Under the pieces are notes generated by a model. That model ran no database searches. It was given only the letters and a program-made list of their open reading frames with translations, and was not told the DNA's origin. A DNA stretch of 32,883 nucleotides from Saprospiraceae bacterium (GTDB taxonomy: Bacteria > Bacteroidota > Bacteroidia > Chitinophagales > Saprospiraceae): the NCBI GenBank assembly GCA_015490175.1, contig WFYJ01000025.1, positions 1 through 32,883 of the forward strand. The letters run 5' to 3'. The translations under genes were made by a program, and so were the position numbers. Shown piece by piece: positions 1-6,972 of this stretch; the stretch's first letter is position 1; each line of letters begins with the position of its first letter.

Positions 1-40
1 AGAGGCGACCGCGCACAAAGTGCTGGGTGGGCTAATGATT

Positions 41-1636
41 TCACCGCTTCGACAGCTTCCCGACTGGCGGCACCAGCGACATTGCGCGTTCGGCCATGGC
101 CGTGATGGTAAGCGATGGGTTCACGCCCGGGTTTGCCGACACGGCCGAGCCATCCACCACCCACATGTTTCGGTAGCCGAACACGCGATGTGCCGTGTCG
201 ATCACGCCCTCATCGGCATTGCGGCCCATGACGGCCCCGCCCAGGATGTGCGCGGTGGCCGCCTTGCCCATGAAGGGCTGCTGGAAGAAAGCCGTCGGCT
301 TGCCTTTCACGATGCGGGCGAACCGCCGCGTCAGGTCCGTCGATTCGGGGATGTCGGCGCTGGGTGGATTGCCCGTGCGCAGGTCGGTATTGACGCCGCC
401 AAACAGCGTTTTGCGAAAGCGCAAGGTGCTGTCGAGTGTCTGCATGAAGAGCAGCACCACGGTACGGCGGGCCCAGTCGTCCACCGTGTAGAGGCGGAGC
501 CACCCGACCGGATCGCGTACCAGCTCGCGCAGCATGCGCCACAGGCGTACCCACAGCGTGGGCCCTGCCGCATGCGGCACGTGCGACAGCCGCCAGAAGC
601 CCGAACCGGCCCCGTAGCGCACTACCTCGAGGTGGCTGTGGGCATCGGTATGCAGAATGGAGCCGATGGCCACACCCTTCGAGAAATCGAATTGTCGGGT
701 CAGCGTGGTGACGCTGATGAGGGTTTCGTTGTTGGTGCGGATGTGGTTGCCCACCTGAGGTGAGAGGCGCGGCAGGGATTTTTCGCGCAGCTTCACAAGC
801 AGCGGCACGGTGCCCATCACGCCACCAGCGAAGACCACGCCGCGCACGCGCCAGGTACGCTTTCGACCACCCCACCACTTCAGGCTGGGCTTCGCGCTCA
901 CCACATACCCGTCGCTGCCGTCTTCGGCGCCGGCGGGTCGCACATCCACCACCTTGTGCTCGGCCAGGATTCCGGCCCCCCGCTTCATGGCCAGATAGAG
1001 GTAGTTCTTGTCGAGGCTGTTCTTGGCGCCGACGCGGCAGCCCGTCATGCAGGCCCCACAAAAGGTACAACCGGTGCGAGCCGGCCCCTCGCCCCCGAAG
1101 TAGGGATCTGTCGCGGTCCGCCCAGCCTCGCCGAAGTAAATGCCCACCTCTGTCGGTCGGTAGTCCCCTTCCTTGCCCAGCTCACGAGCCAGCTGTTCGA
1201 GCGCCCTGTCGGCATCGAACGGGCGGGGCACGGGGGCCACGCCCAGCATTTTGCGCGCCAGCGCATAGAAAGGCTCGAGCTCATCCTTCCATCGAGCCAG
1301 CCCGGCCCAGTTGCCCGTTTCGAAAAACGCTTCCGTGGGCACGGGCAAGGTGCAGGCGTACACCAGCGATCCGCCACCCACACCGACGCCAGACAAGATG
1401 CCTACATGCCGCAGCAAGCTGATCTTCATGATGCCCTGCAACCCCAGCCACGGCGCCCACAGCCATTTGCGCAGGTTCCAGTTGCTTTTCGCAAAATCTT
1501 CGGGCCGGTACCACTTGCCCTGTTCGACCACGAGCACGCGGTAACCCTTTTCGGACAGGCGCAAGGCACTGACCGAACCGCCAAAACCGCTGCCCATGAT
1601 GAGGATGTCGTAGTCGAAATCGCGCTGCTCGTTCAT
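41..1636 (-). CDS. GMC-family FAD-dependent oxidoreductase (cholesterol-oxidase-like)
   Basis: This 531-aa flavoprotein probably oxidises an alcohol or sterol-like substrate. The N-terminus carries the FAD-binding Rossmann fold (GSGFGG, residues 15-20, followed by an acidic end at VVEQG) and a second glycine-rich loop GVGVGGGS (83-90). The C-terminal GMC domain shows TAHILGG with the likely catalytic His463, then VVDGSAVSANPGVNPSLTI with Asn506, matching the His/Asn pair of cholesterol oxidases. Between them lies a four-cysteine cluster (C190, C193, C196, C200, spacing C-x2-C-x2-C-x3-C) followed by GAKNSLDKNYL, which is known in one bacterial branch of the family and may bind an Fe-S centre. 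No signal peptide is seen. The start is the ATG at 1636; an in-frame ATG at 1687 would add 17 residues, and the frame stays open further back only because it runs over gpsA. The gene starts 77 bp after gpsA and probably shares its transcript. The substrate cannot be told from sequence. Confidence 0.88.
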   Translation of the reverse strand: MNEQRDFDYDILIMGSGFGGSVSALRLSEKGYRVLVVEQGKWYRPEDFAKSNWNLRKWLWAPWLGLQGIMKISLLRHVGILSGVGVGGGSLVYACTLPVPTEAFFETGNWAGLARWKDELEPFYALARKMLGVAPVPRPFDADRALEQLARELGKEGDYRPTEVGIYFGEAGRTATDPYFGGEGPARTGCTFCGACMTGCRVGAKNSLDKNYLYLAMKRGAGILAEHKVVDVRPAGAEDGSDGYVVSAKPSLKWWGGRKRTWRVRGVVFAGGVMGTVPLLVKLREKSLPRLSPQVGNHIRTNNETLISVTTLTRQFDFSKGVAIGSILHTDAHSHLEVVRYGAGSGFWRLSHVPHAAGPTLWVRLWRMLRELVRDPVGWLRLYTVDDWARRTVVLLFMQTLDSTLRFRKTLFGGVNTDLRTGNPPSADIPESTDLTRRFARIVKGKPTAFFQQPFMGKAATAHILGGAVMGRNADEGVIDTAHRVFGYRNMWVVDGSAVSANPGVNPSLTITAMAERAMSLVPPVGKLSKR

Positions 1637-1713
1637 GGCGATGGATTGATTCTGGAAAGAGGCACAGATCGCCGGGCAAGGCTTCATGAGCACGGCAGCG
1701 GCAATTTCGACAA

Positions 1714-2760
1714 TCAGTCCAGAAAATCCACGTCCACGTAGTAGGGATAGCGCATCAGGAACTCGATGGCCTTGTCGATCGGGTAATTTTCGAAGACCAC
1801 GCGATAGAGCATCTGGTTGATGGGCACGTTGAGCTGGAAATGGCGGGCCAGATGCCAAACCACCTTGAGCGTGCGCACCCCTTCGGCCAGCTCGGGCATG
1901 GTGTTCATGATGTGTTCGGGCGACTCGCCCATGCCCAGTCGCTTGCCAAAAGTGAAGTTTCGGCTCTTCTCGCTGGTGGCCGTACACACCAGATCGCCGA
2001 TGCCGGCCGTACCGACGAAGGCTTTGGGGCTTGCGCCAAATGCCCTGCCGATATAGATCATTTCGTTGAGTCCGCGCGTAATGAGGGCCGCCTGGATGTT
2101 CTTGCCCAGCCCCATGCCGGCGAGCACACCGGCACCGATGGCGATGGTGTTTTTGAGGGCGCCGGCCAGCTCGGCACCCAGAATTTCGAAGGTGCCGAAT
2201 ACCTGAAACACCTTGCTCGACAGCAGGCGCTTACCCGCCTCGGTGACTTCGAGGAAACGGCTGGCGATGACCGTAGCCGTAGGCTGCCCCTCAAGGATCT
2301 CCGCAGCAAGGTTGGGCCCCGACAGGCAGCCCACCCGCACCACCGGGCTTTCTTCCCGAATCACCTGGCTCATGGTCCGCACGTGCTCGGGACGCAAGGG
2401 GCGGGTGTCCCATTCCTCTTCGGGCGGGCCCGCAATGTCGAAGCCTTTGGTGCCGTGAATGAGGATGTGACCGGGATGCAGAAGGCCACCCAGGTCGCGC
2501 ATCATCTCGCGAAAATTGGCAGAGGGCACCACCGGAAAAATCACCCGGCATTCCGCGGCCACGCGTGCCAGATCGCAGGTCACATGCACGTGCTCGGGCA
2601 ACGAAACGCCGAAGTGGGTACGCGTGCGGTTGATCTCCTCCACCTGCCCGGGATTGCGGCTATAGAGCCACACCTCGGCATTCTGCATCAACACCGTCGT
2701 CAGGGCCGTACCAAAACTGCCGGCCCCGATTACTCCTGCCACTTTCTTGTTGTCCCTCAT
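1714..2760 (-). CDS. gpsA: Glycerol-3-phosphate dehydrogenase [NAD(P)+]
   Basis: This 348-aa cytoplasmic enzyme reduces dihydroxyacetone phosphate to sn-glycerol 3-phosphate, the backbone for phospholipid synthesis. The N-terminal nucleotide-binding loop GAGSFG is at residues 12-17, and the family segments around HGTKGF, LSGPNLAAEI and ALKNTIAIGAG are all present, the last holding the catalytic lysine region. The length is close to the usual 330-340 residues. The ATG at 2760 lies only 5 bp downstream of a perfect Bacteroidota -7 box (TACCTTTG), so the mRNA leader must be very short. The oxidoreductase gene follows 77 bp downstream on the same strand, and an alpha/beta hydrolase gene is divergent. 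Confidence 0.97.
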   Translation of the reverse strand: MRDNKKVAGVIGAGSFGTALTTVLMQNAEVWLYSRNPGQVEEINRTRTHFGVSLPEHVHVTCDLARVAAECRVIFPVVPSANFREMMRDLGGLLHPGHILIHGTKGFDIAGPPEEEWDTRPLRPEHVRTMSQVIREESPVVRVGCLSGPNLAAEILEGQPTATVIASRFLEVTEAGKRLLSSKVFQVFGTFEILGAELAGALKNTIAIGAGVLAGMGLGKNIQAALITRGLNEMIYIGRAFGASPKAFVGTAGIGDLVCTATSEKSRNFTFGKRLGMGESPEHIMNTMPELAEGVRTLKVVWHLARHFQLNVPINQMLYRVVFENYPIDKAIEFLMRYPYYVDVDFLD

Positions 2761-2765
2761 GGGCG

Positions 2766-2773
2766 CAAAGGTA
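2766..2773 (-). promoter_or_regulatory. Bacteroidota-type -7 promoter element for gpsA
   Basis: The minus strand reads TACCTTTG, an exact match to the Bacteroidota -7 consensus TAnnTTTG, five bases upstream of the gpsA ATG. No good -33 TTTG lies 19-21 bp further upstream. A 10-bp perfect palindrome, CGCTATAGCG (2797-2806), sits just upstream between the divergent genes and could be a regulator site, but there is no further support for that. Confidence 0.55.
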
Positions 2774-2895
2774 ACCCCCCTCCCTGCATTCGTAAGCGCT
2801 ATAGCGAGGAAGAAAATGGGTTAATTTGGTGGACGCAGCGAACCGCGCTCGCATCGATGCTGTTGGTGTAACCGTCTGTCAAAACACAACGAGTC

Positions 2896-3975
2896 ATGCC
2901 CACCCCCATCAAGCTGAAATTCTCCTACCTGCTGGCCACCCTCACCTTTGTGCTGGTGTGGACCCACCTCAATTTCAGCCAACCCGCCGACGCGCACTCG
3001 ATTGATCGCCCCACCCAACCGCCACAACCCGCATCCGGACCTGGTGGCGCCGAATACCGGTACGACAGCGTGCTGTATTTCGACCAGGCAAAGAAACCCG
3101 AGGGGTTCTGGCTGTTCGCTCCCCAGGGTGCCGCCACCGACACGCTGCCCGTCGTCGTCTTTCTGCACGGATATGGCGGCTACAACCCCATGATCTACGG
3201 TGCCTGGATCCGCCATCTGGTGCGCAAGGGACAGATTGTCATCTTTCCCCGCTATCAGCGCAACCTGTGGAGCCCATCGCCCGACAAATTCCCCGACAAC
3301 ACGGCTCAGGGCATTCTCGACGCGTTGGCCTTTTTGCGAAAGCATGCACTGCCGCAGCCCGACCTGGCGCACCTCAGCTACATCGGCCACAGCTATGGCG
3401 GCGTCATTGCCGCCAACCTGAGTATCCGAGCCGCCGAATATGACCTCCCCACCCCTGAAGCCGTCTTCCTGTGCGCTCCCGGTTCGGGCCCCTTCGATGG
3501 CGCCCGCCTCGACTCGTATGCCGACTTCCCGTCCGAAACGAAGCTGCTGATCCTCACCGGCGAAAACGACCAGGTGGTTGGCGAAGAATTTGCCTGGAAG
3601 GTCTTCAACGAAGCCGTACACACGCCTTGGCGCAACCTGCTGCGCCAGTACAAAGACCCGTACGGACAGCCGCCCGTCGGTGCCGGTCACAACCAGAGCT
3701 ATGCGCCCGACCTGGCTTTCGACAGCGGCATGCGCAATCCTACGGCACGGCGCGCGCTGCGCCATGGCCGCGTCAACGCCGTGGACTACTACGGCTACTG
3801 GAAGCTGGCCGATGCCCTGCTGGCCTGTGCCCGTACCGGCACGTGGTGCGAAACAGCTTTTGGCGGTACGGAGGCGCAGCGCAGCCTGGGCACCTGGTCG
3901 GACGGCACGCCCATACGGCCGCTCGACGTCTTCCTGCCCGAACAGGACAGCCAAGCGCTGCAGGCCGAGCGGTAA
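2896..3975 (+). CDS. Exported alpha/beta hydrolase
   Basis: This 359-aa hydrolase of unknown substrate probably acts in the periplasm. An N-terminal hydrophobic stretch (about residues 9-23) looks like a signal sequence or membrane anchor. The alpha/beta-hydrolase core follows: the oxyanion-hole region HGYGG (91-95), the nucleophile elbow GHSYGG with Ser166, Asp225 in TGENDQVV and His265 in GAGHNQSY, which make a complete Ser-Asp-His triad. The fold is closest to dienelactone-hydrolase or carboxylesterase-like proteins. The gene is divergent from gpsA. A near-match to the -7 promoter box (TTAATTTG, 2821-2828, one mismatch) lies 67 bp upstream of the ATG. After its stop comes a repeat-filled spacer, so it seems to be transcribed alone. 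Confidence 0.85.
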   Translation: MPTPIKLKFSYLLATLTFVLVWTHLNFSQPADAHSIDRPTQPPQPASGPGGAEYRYDSVLYFDQAKKPEGFWLFAPQGAATDTLPVVVFLHGYGGYNPMIYGAWIRHLVRKGQIVIFPRYQRNLWSPSPDKFPDNTAQGILDALAFLRKHALPQPDLAHLSYIGHSYGGVIAANLSIRAAEYDLPTPEAVFLCAPGSGPFDGARLDSYADFPSETKLLILTGENDQVVGEEFAWKVFNEAVHTPWRNLLRQYKDPYGQPPVGAGHNQSYAPDLAFDSGMRNPTARRALRHGRVNAVDYYGYWKLADALLACARTGTWCETAFGGTEAQRSLGTWSDGTPIRPLDVFLPEQDSQALQAER

Positions 3976-4007
3976 GGCTGCCAATGCGCTCTGCGTGGAG
4001 TCAAAAC

Positions 4008-4037
4008 GGTGGAATCGGTGGAATCGGTGGAATCGGT
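4008..4037. repeat. 9-bp tandem repeat (GGTGGAATC)n
   Basis: Three perfect copies of GGTGGAATC plus a partial fourth lie 32 bp after the hydrolase stop, in the spacer before the caspase-like gene. It is one of several short tandem arrays (7-, 8- and 9-bp periods) in this genome's intergenic spacers. Confidence 0.9.
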
Positions 4038-4088
4038 ACAACGCACTCCTCTCTCCTCAATATCCATCATCAAAAATTCCCGGACAGG

Positions 4089-4122
4089 CAGACGCACTGC
4101 CGTGCCAGACGCACTGCCGTGC
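4089..4122. repeat. 17-bp perfect tandem duplication
   Basis: CAGACGCACTGCCGTGC occurs twice back to back (4089-4105 and 4106-4122). It lies inside a decayed copy of the module also seen at 24046-24093: 4060-4084 resembles the start of that module and 4152-4185 its end. The duplication appears to have been inserted within the module. Confidence 0.85.
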
Positions 4123-4175
4123 GTCACTACTACTGCTCCCTCTGCATTGCAAATCCCGAACTGGCTTGCACTGAG

Positions 4176-4183
4176 TATATTTG
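4176..4183 (+). promoter_or_regulatory. -7 promoter element for the caspase-like gene
   Basis: TATATTTG matches the Bacteroidota -7 consensus TAnnTTTG exactly, 39 bp before the ATG at 4223. It is the end of a repeat module (compare TTGAGTATAATGG at 24080-24093), so the promoter may have been supplied by the repeat. A clear -33 box at the usual distance is not seen. The position argues against the in-frame TTG at 4181 as start codon and for the ATG at 4223. Confidence 0.5.
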
Positions 4184-4222
4184 GCTCCGATAACCATCCC
4201 CTGCAGCCAAATAGCTCCTGCC

Positions 4223-6634
4223 ATGCCGGAAACGACGCGCGACATCTCAGGCTTCGGCGTCCCTGACGCTGCAGCCTTGCCTTTCGGCAAAAACTACCTG
4301 CTCGCCATTGGCATTGACCGGTATCAGTACTGTCGGCCTCTGGCCAATGCCGTGCGCGACGCGCGTGCCCTCGTAGCTGTACTGACCAGTCGTTTCCGGT
4401 TCGAGCCGCAAAACGTCATTGAGCTGTACGATGCGGAGGCCACGGAAGCCAATATCCTCAATGCCTTTCGCGACCTGGTGCGCACCCTCACCCCGGCCGA
4501 CAACCTGCTCGTCTTCTTCTCCGGACACGGAGAATACGACGACGTGCTCAAGGAAGGCTACTGGATTCCCGTAGATGCCCGGCCCGGCGCCTTCAACGAG
4601 TATTTTCCCAACGCCCGCCTCACCACCATCCTCAATGCCATGCAGGCGCGCCACATCGTGCTCATCGCCGATTCGTGCTTTTCGGGCGCACTTTTCATGC
4701 AATATCGGAGCAGCGGTACCGCACCGCTGGAGCGCCTCGAACGCGACCCCTCGCGCTGGGGCCTCACCTCGGGCCGCCAAGAACCCGTAGCCGACGGCGA
4801 GCCGGGGCGGCACAGCCCCTTCGCCGAAAGCCTCATCTACCACCTGAAGCACGCCCGCAAACCGTTGCCCATTGCCGAGTTGTGCCAACGCGTCACCGAA
4901 GACGTACTGGCCGCCAGCCAACAGGCCCCGCGCGGCGAGCCGCTGCGCGTCGCCGGACATCGTGGCGGACAGTTCGTTTTTCACCTCCGGGAAGAAAGGA
5001 AACAGCAGCCGCTGAGCGCATCGGCCGACCAGCCATTGCGTACCGGCACCGGGCACCTGATGTACAACATCCCCTCCCAGATGGAGACCGGCCGCGACAC
5101 GCGCTGCGAGGTGCGCATTGCCTTCGACAGGGCAGCAGTCCTTGAAGGCATCGCCGAGCCCGACGACGTGGCCGTGCGCGAGCTGCGCATCTCCAACGTG
5201 ATGGCCGTCGAGCTCATTGACCCCTCGCCCGACGACGAAGCACACCCTTTCCGCATACGCAGCATATCGAGCACCGAGCAGTTCATCGACGAAGAGGGCT
5301 ACACGCAGTGGATCTTCTACGTCAAGGCGTTGCGCGAAGGCGTGTTTCCCCTGGTGCTGAAGGTCTCTGTGGTGGAAATCATAGCCGGAAAGGAGCGCCG
5401 TCGCGAGATCGTGCTGGAAGAAACTGTCGAGGTGCGTGCCCACATCGAAGAGCCGGCGCCGGCAAGCTACAAGCGTGCCAAAGGGATGGTCTTTGCCGTA
5501 GCTGCTCCTGTAGCGCCACCCTCAGCCCATCCTCCCATGGAAGAGGCTGCGCCTGCCCCTGGCCGTGTGGCACCACACCCAGACACGCTGACCGGGGGCG
5601 GCACCACCGCCGGCGGACGGCCCACGGCCTCTGTCCCGCGTCCTTCGCCCGCTGCCCCTTCCCCGGAACACGCACCAATTCTTTCAACCACAAGAGAAAA
5701 GAGCCGGACAGGAACCCTCACCCGCATGGCAGCCATCCTGATGGTGGTACTCGTGGCAGGCATGGGTATCTGGCAACTGACCCGGCACAGTCCGGCGCCC
5801 ATACCCGCCGACAGCGAAAAGCAATTTTCCAACAAGGTGGCCACCCGCATCGGCGAGCTTCTGGCGGAAGCCCACCGCGAACTGGGCCGCACTGATCCGG
5901 ATTTTGCGAAAGCAAAAAGAGCCGTAGAGGAAGCCGCGCGGCTGGCCAAGCAGGAAGGCCTGCCATCTGGTGACCTGGAGTCACTGATAAAAAAAATTGA
6001 ACGCGCCCAACGGGAACGAGCAAACAGACCGACGGGCATCGTGCCCGAAAAGCCCGTAATAAACCTGCAACAGGACGTCCTGAAATACATCAGGACGTAT
6101 CATCCAAAAGGGCAGGACATCTTTCGCAACTTTGCATTCGATGCCACCACCTTCAAAGATGCGCGCGACGGCATCGTCTATCCCGTGCGCACGTATGGCG
6201 AGGCCGCCTGGCTGGGCAACAACCTCAAGGCGCGCACGCCGCTGAGCTTCTGCTACGAACACAAGGAGGAAAACTGCACCCGCTACGGGCGGCTGTACCA
6301 ATGGGCGGGCGCCCGCAGAGCCTGTCCGCAAGGCTGGCACCTGCCTTCCGTCGCCGAGTGGAAATCCCTGCTGGCCAACCTCCGATCCGAAGAAAAACTG
6401 ACCCGCGCATTGCAACCGGGCGGCCGTACGGGCTTTGGCCTGCTGGCCGGTGGACGGAAAGAGCCGCGTACCGGAAAGTTTTCGGGTCTGGGCACGGAAG
6501 CGTGGTTCTGGACGGCCGACCAGGCCAATGCCGCTGAAGCCTGGGCCGTGTATTTCAACCTCAAATCCGGCAAATGGGATATGCGCAAGGCTGGCAAAGA
6601 CATGGCGGCATCTTGCCGTTGTGTCAAAGATTGA
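4223..6634 (+). CDS. Caspase-like (C14) protease with membrane helix and C-terminal FISUMP domain
   Basis: This 803-aa multidomain protein has an N-terminal caspase/metacaspase-type peptidase (about residues 20-255) with the catalytic dyad His102 in FFSGHG and Cys152 in ADSCFSG. A beta-rich region without a recognised name (about 275-415) follows, then a Pro/Ala-rich linker (about 425-490), one transmembrane helix (502-520), a charged helical stretch (about 530-605), and a C-terminal FISUMP domain (about 640-803) marked by GRLYQWAGARRACPQGWHLPS and AEWKSLL. There is no signal peptide, so the protease should be cytoplasmic and the FISUMP domain, often seen in surface proteins, outside the inner membrane. 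Catalytic residues are intact. Caspase-like proteases serve in bacterial defence and regulated cell death, but no defence partner gene is nearby. The gene stands alone and converges on the sensor-regulator gene. Confidence 0.85.
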   Translation: MPETTRDISGFGVPDAAALPFGKNYLLAIGIDRYQYCRPLANAVRDARALVAVLTSRFRFEPQNVIELYDAEATEANILNAFRDLVRTLTPADNLLVFFSGHGEYDDVLKEGYWIPVDARPGAFNEYFPNARLTTILNAMQARHIVLIADSCFSGALFMQYRSSGTAPLERLERDPSRWGLTSGRQEPVADGEPGRHSPFAESLIYHLKHARKPLPIAELCQRVTEDVLAASQQAPRGEPLRVAGHRGGQFVFHLREERKQQPLSASADQPLRTGTGHLMYNIPSQMETGRDTRCEVRIAFDRAAVLEGIAEPDDVAVRELRISNVMAVELIDPSPDDEAHPFRIRSISSTEQFIDEEGYTQWIFYVKALREGVFPLVLKVSVVEIIAGKERRREIVLEETVEVRAHIEEPAPASYKRAKGMVFAVAAPVAPPSAHPPMEEAAPAPGRVAPHPDTLTGGGTTAGGRPTASVPRPSPAAPSPEHAPILSTTREKSRTGTLTRMAAILMVVLVAGMGIWQLTRHSPAPIPADSEKQFSNKVATRIGELLAEAHRELGRTDPDFAKAKRAVEEAARLAKQEGLPSGDLESLIKKIERAQRERANRPTGIVPEKPVINLQQDVLKYIRTYHPKGQDIFRNFAFDATTFKDARDGIVYPVRTYGEAAWLGNNLKARTPLSFCYEHKEENCTRYGRLYQWAGARRACPQGWHLPSVAEWKSLLANLRSEEKLTRALQPGGRTGFGLLAGGRKEPRTGKFSGLGTEAWFWTADQANAAEAWAVYFNLKSGKWDMRKAGKDMAASCRCVKD

Positions 6635-6656
6635 AGTGTGGGCGGGAAAAGGACAA

Positions 6657-6682
6657 GAGGCTACTGAAAAAATTCCGTGACA
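6657..6682 (-). repeat. Lone terminal arm of the hairpin repeat element, inverted
   Basis: GAGGCTACTGAAAAAATTCC and the following GTGACA are the reverse complement of the right end seen at 27022-27046 (ending TTTTTTCAGTAGCCTC). It stands 22 bp after the caspase-like gene, detached from any hairpin core, so it is probably a remnant. On the plus strand it has an A-run and on the minus strand a T-run. Confidence 0.7.
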
Positions 6683-6730
6683 TCGCGACACACAGCACAA
6701 TGGGTAATAATTCGATTTTCAAAACGAAAA

Positions 6731-6782
6731 ACATTTATACTCAACGCAATTCGGTTCGGGAATTATTGACGATGGACATTTT
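6731..6782 (-). repeat. 48-bp repeat module, inverted copy
   Basis: Read on the minus strand, this segment matches the module at 24046-24093 over nearly its full length (TATCGTCAATAATTCC there, CATCGTCAATAATTCC here; GCGTTGAGTATAA matches GCGTTGAGTATAA). It directly abuts the hairpin element that begins at 6783. Confidence 0.8.
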
Positions 6783-6928
6783 GAGTCTCCTGAAAAAACC
6801 CAAAATTTCACACAAAACCTGTTCCGACTTGTCGGAAAGCTTGTTCCCGGTAACCGGGGCAGGCTCCGATTTTCGGGAGCCTGCCATGACCAAAGTCGGG
6901 GTTGTTACGGATTTTTTTCAGTAGGCTC
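6783..6928. repeat. Terminal-inverted-repeat hairpin element, copy A (possible bidirectional terminator)
   Basis: This 146-bp element has ends GAGTCTCCTGAAAAAA and, in reverse complement, GAGCCTACTGAAAAAA. Inside are perfect hairpins: TTCCGACTTGTCGGAA (6822-6837), CCCGG-TAA-CCGGG (6846-6858), a 9-bp stem GCAGGCTCC/GGAGCCTGC (6859-6884) and GACCAAAGTC (6888-6897). It separates the convergent ends of the caspase-like gene and the sensor-regulator gene. Stems followed by T-runs on both strands fit a bidirectional terminator; that function is inferred. Confidence 0.8.
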
Positions 6929-6972
6929 TTCACTGGCAAGGAAGCCAATCACCATAGGCGGCCTCACAAGCA

